Below, in pieces: positions 1-5,901 of a stretch of DNA of 6,146 nt. The notes below the pieces were generated by a model. The model was not told where the DNA came from, searched no databases, and worked only from the letters and a program-made list of their open reading frames with translations. Every line of letters begins with the position of its first letter. Positions within the stretch are counted from its first letter, which is position 1. Source of the DNA: Bacteroidota bacterium. GTDB lineage: Bacteria; Bacteroidota; Ignavibacteria; Kapaibacteriales; UBA2268. Position numbers and translations under genes: made by a program. The DNA is taken from positions 1 through 6,146 of the forward strand of contig JAJRPT010000084.1 of NCBI GenBank assembly GCA_024280675.1, read 5' to 3'.

Positions 1-1
1 A

Positions 2-295
2 ATTCTTTCTTACGCAATAGGACTCACAAATCCAAAATTAATTTATAAGGTAATCGCTCTAAGTGGCTATATTGACAATGAGATAATTGATGATTTAAAG
101 AGTGATGCAGAAGTACAAGAAATAGAATATTTTATAACGCATGGACTTTACGACCCTCTCATCGGTATCGAATTAGCCAGAGAATCAGAACGTTTTCTAA
201 AATCAAAAAAGATAAAATACATCTACAAAGAATACCCAATCGAGCATTCAATATCTGAGGAAGTACTAATCAATTTAATTAATTGGCTCAATTAA
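2..295 (+). CDS. Phospholipase/carboxylesterase family alpha/beta-hydrolase, C-terminal part (5' end outside window)
   Basis: The open frame enters from the left edge and ends at TAA 293-295, giving 97 residues. It reads like the C-terminal half of an Abhydrolase_2 (phospholipase/carboxylesterase) enzyme, a cytoplasmic serine hydrolase acting on carboxylic or thioester bonds. Visible family features are an ALSGY segment (residues 19-23 of the fragment), an HGLYDPL segment holding the presumed catalytic Asp (residue 51, codon 152-154), a helix starting ELARESERFL, and a YPIEHSIS segment holding the presumed catalytic His (residue 82, codon 245-247), followed by a final helix ending in NWLN. 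The nucleophile Ser in its GxSxG elbow would lie upstream of the window, so the active site cannot be fully checked. The Asp loop is slightly unusual: the family often has Pro after the following Val, while here it is DPLIG. The stop lies 2 nt before the uvrA ATG, so the two genes may be co-transcribed. The substrate cannot be predicted. Confidence 0.82.
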   Translation: MLSYAIGLTNPKLIYKVIALSGYIDNEIIDDLKSDAEVQEIEYFITHGLYDPLIGIELARESERFLKSKKIKYIYKEYPIEHSISEEVLINLINWLN

Positions 296-297
296 AA

Positions 298-3174
298 ATG
301 AACAAAGAAGCTCAAGAAGAAGAGTTGGGCGAGTACACCCAGATAATCGTCGAGGGTGCTCGTGAGCACAATCTCAAAAATCTTTCAGTAAAGATTCAAC
401 GTGATAAACTCACCGTCATCACCGGACTTTCAGGCTCTGGCAAATCATCACTCGCCTTTGACACTCTTTATGCCGAAGGGCAGAGGCGTTATGTCGAGAC
501 CATGTCGCCTTATGCTAAGCAATTTCTTGGCATGATGAAAAAGCCAGAAGTAGACAGAATCGAAGGGCTTTCGCCCGCAATTTCTATCGAGCAGAAAACT
601 CTTTCAAAAAATCCCCGCTCAACAGTCGGCACAGTCACAGAAATCTTTGATTACATAAGATTACTTTTTGCACGTATTGGCACTCAATACTCACTGGACG
701 CAAATGTTCCTGTTGTCAAAAAATCACCAGACCAGATTAGCGAAGAAATCCTGTCTCAATTTTCTGGCAAGAGGATAATGATTCTAGCTCCAATCATTCG
801 TGGGCGGAAAGGGCATTATCGTGAGCTTTTTGAGAGTTTCATCAAAGAGGGTTTTACTCGTGCTAGAATTGATGGCGAGGTCAAGGAAATTTTAAGTGGA
901 ATGCAACTCACCCGCTATGTTACACACGATATAGAGCTGGTCATCGATCGCTGCTTTGTTAGTTCAGAGCAGGAGCATCGCATTTCCGAATCTCTTGAAT
1001 TATCTCTTAAAAGGGGAGACGGTGCGACCATTATTTTATATGAATCGGGTGGAAGTTGGGAGAGTAAATATTTTAGCATTAATTACTCATGCCCAGTCAC
1101 GGGAAAGGCTTATCGAGCTCTGTCGCCGAATCGTTTTTCATTCAACTCGCCCTATGGAGCTTGCAAAAAGTGCGATGGTCTTGGTTACAAGCGTGATTTT
1201 ATGACTAGCCTTCTCATACCCGACAGATCACTCACAATTAACGAAGGAGCCATTCAAGCACTCGAGGCAAAGCGTGGAAATTGGCTCTATATGCAGCTTA
1301 CAGCTTTTGCCGAGCAAGGCAAAATCAATCTTGACACTCCAATCAAAAATATTGCCGAAGATGTGTTAAATATTATTTTATATGGGAGCGGTGGCGAATC
1401 TGTCGAGCTTGAGCATCATTTCGGAAGTGGTCGAACTACAAAATATAAGCTCAAGTTCAATGGGATAATACCCTCCTATGCCTATCAATTCCAGAATGCA
1501 ACTAGCACTGCTCAGAAGAAGAAATACGAAAATCTCCAACGAACATTTGTTTGTCCAGAGTGTGGTGGTGGGCGGCTGAACAAAGAAAGTCTGTTTGTCC
1601 GTATTGCTGGTAAAAATGTTGCCGATGTGATTAACTATGACATTTCCGAATGCCATGATTTCTTTGCCAACCTTCCCTCTAAATTAACAAAAAGACAAAA
1701 TCAAATTGCCGAACTTATTATAAAAGAAATTCTCACACGTCTTGACTTTTTAAAAAATGTTGGCTTGTCCTATTTGACATTGGGGAGAAGTGCTAGAACA
1801 CTTTCCGGTGGTGAATCCCAGCGTATCCGCCTTGCTTCCCAAATCGGTTCACAACTTGTGGGCATTATGTATGTGCTTGACGAACCATCGATTGGGCTTC
1901 ATCAACATGATAATAATCGTCTTATAAATTCTCTCAAGAAGCTACGTGATTTGGGCAACACACTCATCATTGTCGAGCATGACAAGGCAATGATTGAAGC
2001 CGCCGATGAAATAATTGACATCGGTCCAGGGGCTGGGGTTCATGGGGGAGAGCTAGTTCTACATTCTAGCCCCAGTGAGATTCGTAACTTAAATGGCAAC
2101 GCTCATAAATCCATTACAGCAAAGTATTTACTTGGCTCACTTGATATAGAATATTCTAATAAAAGACGACCCGGCAATGGTGAGTATCTAAAATTATCAG
2201 GAGCCACAGGCAATAATCTCAAATCTGTTAATCTCAAACTCCCGCTTGGGAAATTTATTTGCATCACAGGTATGAGTGGCTCAGGGAAATCCAGCTTAAT
2301 CAATGACACTCTTGTGCCAATCCTAATGAACAAATTCTACAAATCACACCGTGTTCCGCTTGAGTATAAAAAAATTGATGGAACTCAGCACATTGACAAG
2401 TTGATTGAAATTGACCAAGCTCCGATCGGCCGTTCGCCTCGTTCCAATCCGGCAACATATACTGGGATATTTACCTTAATTCGTGATTTCTTTGCAATGC
2501 TTCCTGAATCCAGAATTCGTGGATACAAGACGGGCAGGTTTTCATTCAATGTAAAAGACGGTCGTTGTCCTGGGTGCGAGGGTGCTGGTCTGAAGAAAAT
2601 CGAGATGAATTTCTTGCCAGATGTCTATGTTGAGTGTACCATCTGCGGGGGTGCGAGATATAATCGTGAGACTCTGGAGGTCAAATATAAACACAAGTCA
2701 ATCTCCGATGTTTTGAACATGACGGTGGAAGAGGCAATGAATTTCTTCTCAGAATTGCCAAGAATCCATCATAAAATCAAAATACTAAATGAAGTTGGTC
2801 TTTCCTATATTAAGCTTGGGCAACAAGCCCCAACTCTTTCGGGTGGCGAAGCACAACGCATCAAACTTGGCACCGAGCTTTCCAAACGATCGACTGGCAA
2901 GACCTTGTATTTGCTGGACGAACCCACTACTGGTCTGCATTTTCACGATATTAGCCTTCTGATCAAACTGCTCGCTAAATTGGTGGATAAGGGCAATACA
3001 GTTGTTGTGATTGAGCACAATCTTGATGTTGTCAAATGTGCTGATTGGATAATTGATCTTGGGCCCGAAGGTGGTCAGCACGGAGGAGAAATTATTGCCA
3101 AAGGTACTCCTGAACAGATTATCAAAAAGAGAAAAAGCCTCACAGCCCGCTACTTAAAAAAAGAGTTGTCTTAA
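298..3174 (+). CDS. uvrA: Excinuclease ABC subunit UvrA
   Basis: UvrA is the dimeric damage-sensing ATPase that loads UvrB onto lesions in nucleotide excision repair. From ATG 298 it has 958 residues, close to the family norm (about 940). Both ABC ATPase modules are complete. Module I has Walker A GLSGSGKSS (43-51), signature LSGGE (502-506), Walker B VLDEP (526-530) and the switch His at 561. Module II has Walker A GMSGSGKSS (658-666), LSGGE (847-851), LLDEP (872-876) and a switch His at 907. The UvrB-binding and insertion regions lie between Walker A and the signature of module I. The C-terminal zinc finger is intact (Cys 757, 760, 780, 783, spacing CX2C-X19-CX2C). The N-terminal finger keeps Cys 265, 289 and 292 but has Thr at 268 where the second Cys is expected. 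An in-frame TTG at 283 would add five residues and overlap the hydrolase; ATG 298 is preferred because it needs no rare start and begins just after that gene's stop. No Shine-Dalgarno sequence precedes either start. Confidence 0.98.
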   Translation: MNKEAQEEELGEYTQIIVEGAREHNLKNLSVKIQRDKLTVITGLSGSGKSSLAFDTLYAEGQRRYVETMSPYAKQFLGMMKKPEVDRIEGLSPAISIEQKTLSKNPRSTVGTVTEIFDYIRLLFARIGTQYSLDANVPVVKKSPDQISEEILSQFSGKRIMILAPIIRGRKGHYRELFESFIKEGFTRARIDGEVKEILSGMQLTRYVTHDIELVIDRCFVSSEQEHRISESLELSLKRGDGATIILYESGGSWESKYFSINYSCPVTGKAYRALSPNRFSFNSPYGACKKCDGLGYKRDFMTSLLIPDRSLTINEGAIQALEAKRGNWLYMQLTAFAEQGKINLDTPIKNIAEDVLNIILYGSGGESVELEHHFGSGRTTKYKLKFNGIIPSYAYQFQNATSTAQKKKYENLQRTFVCPECGGGRLNKESLFVRIAGKNVADVINYDISECHDFFANLPSKLTKRQNQIAELIIKEILTRLDFLKNVGLSYLTLGRSARTLSGGESQRIRLASQIGSQLVGIMYVLDEPSIGLHQHDNNRLINSLKKLRDLGNTLIIVEHDKAMIEAADEIIDIGPGAGVHGGELVLHSSPSEIRNLNGNAHKSITAKYLLGSLDIEYSNKRRPGNGEYLKLSGATGNNLKSVNLKLPLGKFICITGMSGSGKSSLINDTLVPILMNKFYKSHRVPLEYKKIDGTQHIDKLIEIDQAPIGRSPRSNPATYTGIFTLIRDFFAMLPESRIRGYKTGRFSFNVKDGRCPGCEGAGLKKIEMNFLPDVYVECTICGGARYNRETLEVKYKHKSISDVLNMTVEEAMNFFSELPRIHHKIKILNEVGLSYIKLGQQAPTLSGGEAQRIKLGTELSKRSTGKTLYLLDEPTTGLHFHDISLLIKLLAKLVDKGNTVVVIEHNLDVVKCADWIIDLGPEGGQHGGEIIAKGTPEQIIKKRKSLTARYLKKELS

Positions 3175-3289
3175 TTTATTTTTGCCCTAATATTAGACAT
3201 TCATCATCAGTATCTTCCTCTGAAATATAGACTTACATAATAACAATATATTTTATAAATGATTTTTAAATAGTTTTGTTTATTTTACA

Positions 3290-3317
3290 CTGACACCATA
3301 TTAATTTGCCATTAAAT
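3290..3317 (+). promoter_or_regulatory. Possible sigma70-type promoter upstream of the first repeat array
   Basis: CTGACA at 3290-3295 matches TTGACA at five of six positions. Sixteen bases later comes TTAAAT (3312-3317), a four of six match to TATAAT. Transcription would then start inside the 15-nt repeats and run into the gene at 3374. In so AT-rich a stretch such matches arise easily by chance, and Bacteroidota in the strict sense use a different consensus (TAnnTTTG), which I do not find at correct spacing here. Confidence 0.25.
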
Positions 3318-3360
3318 ATTCTACGAATGAACATTCTACGAATAAACATTCTACAAAATA
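3316..3360 (+). repeat. Three imperfect tandem copies of a 15-nt unit
   Basis: The copies are ATATTCTACGAATGA (3316-3330), ACATTCTACGAATAA (3331-3345) and ACATTCTACAAAATA (3346-3360). The first two differ at two positions and the third is more degenerate at its 3' half. The array ends 13 nt before the ATG at 3374, so it probably lies in the promoter or 5' leader of that gene. It has the same 15-nt period and the same ACGAAT hexamer as the longer array before the gene at 4045, but the remaining nine bases of the unit are unrelated. Confidence 0.85.
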
Positions 3361-3373
3361 ATCAATAGGCGAA

Positions 3374-3745
3374 ATGATGAAAAAAAGTAATAGACTAAAG
3401 GCAATGAAAAAAGCGAATCAGTCCAAAACAAACACAATAACAAGTGCTGCAAGCAAGAATATACCACAGAGTAAATCTAATAAAAGGCAATCAAATGCAC
3501 TCAGAATCTACGAGCAACTCCAAGACCAGATGGAAATATTCCTAGACAATAACGACAAGAAAAACTTGACACAAGAGAAATTAAGTGCCGAAGAGCAAAG
3601 CAAAGAATTTGAAACATTGATAAAAATCTTCACCAAATATGAATCACTTTCACGCAAACTTGAGCAAATTATTGCTGGTGATACTAAAATTGATTTAGAG
3701 TCAATTCAATCTCAATTCGATAAACTGGGCATTAAAAATAGATAG
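3374..3745 (+). CDS. Small lysine-rich, probably helical protein of unknown function
   Basis: I do not recognise this 123-residue protein. It has no signal peptide or membrane segment, and no Cys, Trp, His or Val. Residues 1-42 are rich in Lys, Asn, Ser and Thr and look disordered and strongly basic. Residues 43-60 (from ALRIYEQLQ) and about 68-99 (QEKLSAEEQSKEFE through LSRKLEQII) look like two amphipathic, partly coiled-coil helices, followed by a short acidic-to-basic tail. Two ATG codons stand in tandem at 3374 and 3377. A weak AGG (3367-3369) is 4 nt from the first and 7 nt from the second, so the second may be the true start. It stands alone between two repeat-bearing gaps, 199 nt after uvrA and 299 nt before the next gene, so context gives no function. 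The codon and charge pattern look like a real gene rather than a chance frame, and no other frame here is better. A nucleic-acid-binding or structural role is possible but only inferred from charge. Confidence 0.68.
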   Translation: MMKKSNRLKAMKKANQSKTNTITSAASKNIPQSKSNKRQSNALRIYEQLQDQMEIFLDNNDKKNLTQEKLSAEEQSKEFETLIKIFTKYESLSRKLEQIIAGDTKIDLESIQSQFDKLGIKNR

Positions 3746-3751
3746 CTTTAA

Positions 3752-3772
3752 TATAATGATATTATCATAATA
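3752..3772. repeat. AT-rich inverted repeat after the small gene
   Basis: ATGATA (3756-3761) and TATCAT (3763-3768) are perfect inverted arms around one base. After one mismatch a further three pairs extend the dyad on each side. It begins 6 nt after the stop of the gene at 3374-3745. It could be an operator or a weak 3'-end hairpin, but there is no T tract and the stem has almost no GC, so I do not call it a terminator. Confidence 0.4.
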
Positions 3773-3776
3773 CAAT

Positions 3777-3790
3777 ATAATATATATTAT
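3777..3790. repeat. 14-bp perfect palindrome ATAATATATATTAT
   Basis: This is a perfect self-complementary AT-only sequence a few bases downstream of the previous dyad. It may be an easily melted element or a binding site. In such AT-rich DNA a chance origin is quite possible. Confidence 0.35.
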
Positions 3791-3858
3791 GTAAACTAAG
3801 ATGTATTCTACATTCCCCTCTTAATTATCTTGTAAATATTTTTAGCAATTCTTAATGA

Positions 3859-3877
3859 AATTTGCGGATAAAATATT
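3859..3877 (+). promoter_or_regulatory. Possible promoter-proximal motif upstream of the second repeat array
   Basis: The stretch AATTTGCGGATAAAATATT contains TAAAAT (3869-3874), a five of six match to TATAAT, but no good -35 element lies at the right distance. It resembles AATTTGCCATTAAATATT at 3303-3320, which precedes the other array. The similarity is suggestive only, given the base composition. Confidence 0.22.
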
Positions 3878-3900
3878 AATCTGCTAAATTGTAAACTCAA

Positions 3901-4031
3901 TACAAACGAATTTGGTACAAACGAATTTGGTACAAACGAATTTGGTACAAACGAATTTGGTACAAACGAATTTGGTACAAACGAATTTGGTACAAACGAA
4001 TTTGGTACAAACGAATTTGGCACAAACGAAT
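3901..4031 (+). repeat. Tandem array: eight identical 15-nt units plus a degenerate ninth
   Basis: TACAAACGAATTTGG is repeated eight times with no mismatch from 3901 to 4020. A partial ninth copy CACAAACGAAT (4021-4031) then passes directly into the ribosome binding site of the next gene. Perfect identity over 120 bp points to recent expansion or active homogenisation, as in a minisatellite. Each unit contains a small dyad, CAAA-CGAA-TTTG, so an RNA copy could form a series of weak hairpins or cross-pair between units. Because 15 is divisible by three and the unit has no stop in any of six frames, the array is open in every frame (for example YKRIW, TNEFG or QTNLV forward and VPNSF in reverse), which produces spurious ORFs. 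Confidence 0.98.
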
Positions 4032-4033
4032 AC

Positions 4034-4038
4034 AGGAA
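4034..4038 (+). promoter_or_regulatory. Ribosome binding site AGGAA before the DUF6580 gene
   Basis: AGGAA lies 6 nt before ATG 4045 and is the clearest Shine-Dalgarno-like element in the window. It begins three bases after the degenerate ninth repeat ends, so the array abuts the translation start region. It fixes the start at 4045. Confidence 0.6.
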
Positions 4039-4044
4039 ACCTAA

Positions 4045-4578
4045 ATGAAAGAAAATGTTAAATACTTTTTATTATTCTTAGTGGCAGCAAGCGTGGCTGG
4101 CGGATTCAGATTTGTGTCCGATATTCCCAACTTCTCCCCAATGCTAGCCATTGCTTTGTTCTCTGGCATTTGGTTTTCGGACAAGAAACTTGCCTATGGG
4201 ATTCCGCTTCTTGCAGGCTTTGGTACAGATTTATATTTTGGCTTGCACGAATCAATGTGGGCAGTCTACCTCAGCTTTGCACTCCTAACATTTATTGGCT
4301 TAAAGTATAATCAAAATTCTACATTGTTAAAAAGTATTGCAAGCATCACTCTTGGGTCAATAATCTTTTTCATTCTGACAAATTTCTCAGTTTGGGCATT
4401 CACCCCTTATTACCCAAAAAACTTCACTGGCATTGTCGAATGCTATACGATGGCGATTCCATTCTACAGGAACACATTGGTTTCTGGGCTAATTTTCACC
4501 CCAATACTTTTTTCTTTGAACTATTTTATCATCTCAATATCTGCGAGCCGAAGTGATGTAAAAAAAGTTGAAATATAA
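4045..4578 (+). CDS. DUF6580 family putative membrane transport protein
   Basis: This 177-residue, very hydrophobic protein has about five or six membrane segments, roughly at residues 6-24, 32-46, 49-66, 71-88, 97-119 and 141-166. Characteristic stretches match what I know of the DUF6580 family: IPNFSPMLAIALFSG (27-41) near the N-terminus, ILTNFSVWAF (110-119) and AIPFYRNTLVSG (137-148). The family is annotated as putative transport proteins and resembles small substrate-binding membrane subunits (ECF S-component-like). No substrate is established and none can be read from the neighbours. It sits in the inner membrane. The start has a good AGGAA, and an in-frame stop lies immediately upstream. 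Its leader carries the 15-nt array, so copy-number variation there could affect expression; this is inference. It ends 4 nt from the stop of the convergent GWxTD gene. Length looks normal for the family. Confidence 0.85.
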   Translation: MKENVKYFLLFLVAASVAGGFRFVSDIPNFSPMLAIALFSGIWFSDKKLAYGIPLLAGFGTDLYFGLHESMWAVYLSFALLTFIGLKYNQNSTLLKSIASITLGSIIFFILTNFSVWAFTPYYPKNFTGIVECYTMAIPFYRNTLVSGLIFTPILFSLNYFIISISASRSDVKKVEI

Positions 4579-4596
4579 AATCTTATATATTTTCAA
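4560..4596 (-). terminator. Weak candidate terminator of the GWxTD gene, overlapping the DUF6580 3' end
   Basis: TTGAAA (4568-4573) pairs with TTTCAA (4591-4596). A further four pairs form inside after a single-base bulge. Read on the minus strand the hairpin is followed by seven T residues (complement of the A run 4560-4566). Both genes' stop codons fall in the hairpin. The stem is AT-rich and weak. For the plus-strand transcript no T tract follows, so it would serve only the minus-strand gene well. Confidence 0.3.
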
Positions 4597-5887
4597 TACT
4601 CTCTAACTTGTAGACACCATTAGAAGTTACAGAGAAGACAAGACGTTCTCCCCTTTTTTTATAGTACCAAGATTCGCTTAGATTCTTTCCATTTCTTTTG
4701 TTGATTATTTTATCAGGAGGACCATAGAGAGTGTAAATTTTCCCACGATCGGTCTTTGCACCATTTTTCTCAAATATAGTTGAATAATTAAAAAAGGAAT
4801 AATCCACACGAGAAAAATATTGATAAAGTGCTTCGTTAAACGAAGTATTTGGGCTAGGATCTTTGTTTTTCCAGTAAGTATAGAATTTATCTATATTTGT
4901 TTTGTCATCGGAGCTAGTCATTGCCTCATATTCGGCATCACTCAGAACCGGTTTCATAGAGCTTATTGCCAAATCAAAATTTGCTAATGCCAATGCTTGT
5001 GATTCCCATTCAACATAGAAAACTTTGCTAGTTTGCTTCCCATTTAATTTATAGTCAAAAGTATACACCCCCGGCTCTAGTTGAAATTTACTCATATCGA
5101 ACGTAAAAACAGCTAAACCCGTATCTGCTTTCTCAAAAATAATTCCACCAGAAACATCACGGTTAATCCTTTCTAAATTATAATCCACTGCATCCACACG
5201 CTTTTTCTTGGAGTACCAATACTTACCATCTTCCCAATCAATATCAGGGTCTACCTTTTCAGAAATACTAATCTCACCTATCTCATCTTGAACCAGTATT
5301 GGGATAAGCATTATGGTATTAGTGGAGGAAAAATCATAACCTGACTTGATAAGAGTTGGCGAGTAAGTCCCGTCACCAGAAGAGTTTACAAAGAATAAAT
5401 CTGCGGCTCCATTGTCTTCATCTATCTCAAATGTTATTGCACGGGCTTTGAGTGAATGATTTTCTTTTTTAATTCTTTTGCTCTTATCAAAATTAATTTT
5501 AATCTTGTAAGTCGAGCCAAGAAGCTTGTGGCTGAGAAAGAACTTTTTGAAAATACTTTTTGAAATAGTGGATTGATAACGGTCTGCTGTATCTCTTAGT
5601 GTTTTGCTAATTCTTTTTTTGATTATATTTTCACCGTCGAGGATAAGCACTTCAATAATTTTTTCGGCTATGTATGAACTTTCACCCCCTTGATTTGTCT
5701 TTTTATAATTAAATGAACTGTTGGAAATTCGAGCGAAAATGTTGATAGAAAGCGAATCATTTTCTTGATACACAAAAATCTGAGCGTCATGTTTTTTGCC
5801 AAAGTCGAAAAACATCGAACGGTCATTTGCCAATAATTGACTTGTGTAGAAAAGAATTAGGAGGCATATCATTATATTTTTTTTCAT
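4583..5887 (-). CDS. Secreted GWxTD-domain protein of unknown function
   Basis: This 434-residue protein begins with a signal peptide (basic MKKN, hydrophobic ICLLILFYTS, likely cleavage after LLA at residue 20) without a lipobox, so it is probably periplasmic or exported. The middle part (about 21-295) looks beta-rich with Ig-like character, for example EPGVYTFDYKLNG. The C-terminal part, from about residue 300, matches the GWxTD domain: FDLAISSMKPVLSDAEY, YWKNKDPSP, an N-rich helix with YFSRVDYS, KTDRGKIYTLYGPPD (378-392), then ESWYY and a final beta strand pair. The motif that names the domain is GAKTD here (376-380), with Ala instead of Trp. The domain is found mainly in FCB-group bacteria and acidobacteria, and its biochemical role is not known. 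The gene follows ruvX by 13 nt on the same strand and is probably co-transcribed with it. Start ATG 5885-5887 is chosen because it gives a complete signal peptide; a second Met at residue 6 is less likely. No clear Shine-Dalgarno sequence is visible. Confidence 0.88.
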   Translation of the reverse strand: MKKNIMICLLILFYTSQLLANDRSMFFDFGKKHDAQIFVYQENDSLSINIFARISNSSFNYKKTNQGGESSYIAEKIIEVLILDGENIIKKRISKTLRDTADRYQSTISKSIFKKFFLSHKLLGSTYKIKINFDKSKRIKKENHSLKARAITFEIDEDNGAADLFFVNSSGDGTYSPTLIKSGYDFSSTNTIMLIPILVQDEIGEISISEKVDPDIDWEDGKYWYSKKKRVDAVDYNLERINRDVSGGIIFEKADTGLAVFTFDMSKFQLEPGVYTFDYKLNGKQTSKVFYVEWESQALALANFDLAISSMKPVLSDAEYEAMTSSDDKTNIDKFYTYWKNKDPSPNTSFNEALYQYFSRVDYSFFNYSTIFEKNGAKTDRGKIYTLYGPPDKIINKRNGKNLSESWYYKKRGERLVFSVTSNGVYKLESIENI

Positions 5888-5901
5888 ATTTTATTTTTAC
5901 T

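Larger units (their letters stand above)
3175..3373. other. Intergenic region between uvrA and the 123-aa gene
   Basis: This AT-rich gap of 199 nt contains no convincing ORF. I see no GC-rich hairpin with a T tract after uvrA; the only dyad near its 3' end is the short perfect palindrome CTAATATTAG at 3187-3196, which is too weak to call a terminator. The 3' part holds a possible promoter and three copies of a 15-nt tandem repeat, listed separately. Confidence 0.7.
3746..4044. other. 299-nt intergenic region with AT dyads and a 15-nt repeat array
   Basis: The first half (to about 3900) is extremely AT-rich and non-coding, with two AT-only inverted repeats just after the small gene's stop. 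It contains a ten-codon frame beginning at ATG 3855 that stops before the array and has no support as a gene. The second half is almost entirely the 15-nt array. TGTAAACT occurs twice exactly 100 bp apart (3790-3797 and 3890-3897), and TATTCTAC (3804-3811) repeats eight bases of the first array; both may be chance. In the frame of the next gene a TAA (4042-4044) directly precedes its ATG, so the array is not a hidden N-terminal extension of it. Confidence 0.7.

Noticed and set aside
283..297. TTG 283 as the start of uvrA
   Set aside because: It would overlap the hydrolase by 13 nt and use a rare start with no ribosome binding site. ATG 298 follows the upstream stop closely and still leaves a normal N-terminus before the conserved GAREHNL segment.
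956..1204. Plus-strand 82-residue frame inside uvrA
   Set aside because: It lies wholly within the uvrA frame, which is conserved throughout, so it is a shadow frame.
1378..1656. Minus-strand 92-residue frame opposite uvrA
   Set aside because: Antisense shadow of conserved UvrA coding sequence with no family resemblance.
2103..2333. Minus-strand 76-residue frame opposite uvrA
   Set aside because: Antisense shadow of the second ATPase module, with no independent support.
2785..3081. Minus-strand 98-residue frame opposite uvrA
   Set aside because: Antisense shadow of the second signature and Walker B region.
3855..3887. Ten-codon leader peptide MKFADKILIC upstream of the array
   Set aside because: It has no ribosome binding site, no regulatory codon pattern, and is short enough to be chance.
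3901..4020. Array units as Bacteroidota -7 promoter elements (TAnnTTTG)
   Set aside because: The minus strand of each unit has TTCGTTTG, which misses the required A, and no -33 element falls at the correct spacing with a 15-nt period.
3808..4023. Minus-strand 71-residue frame with eight PNSFV repeats
   Set aside because: It needs a GTG start inside the array, its repeats come only from the 15-nt DNA repeat, its tail is low-complexity AT-rich sequence, and it has no ribosome binding site.
3901..4031. CRISPR array
   Set aside because: The units are contiguous 15-mers with no unique spacers, and no cas gene is present.
3901..4044. Array as an N-terminal extension of the DUF6580 protein
   Set aside because: A TAA at 4042-4044 lies in frame directly before ATG 4045.
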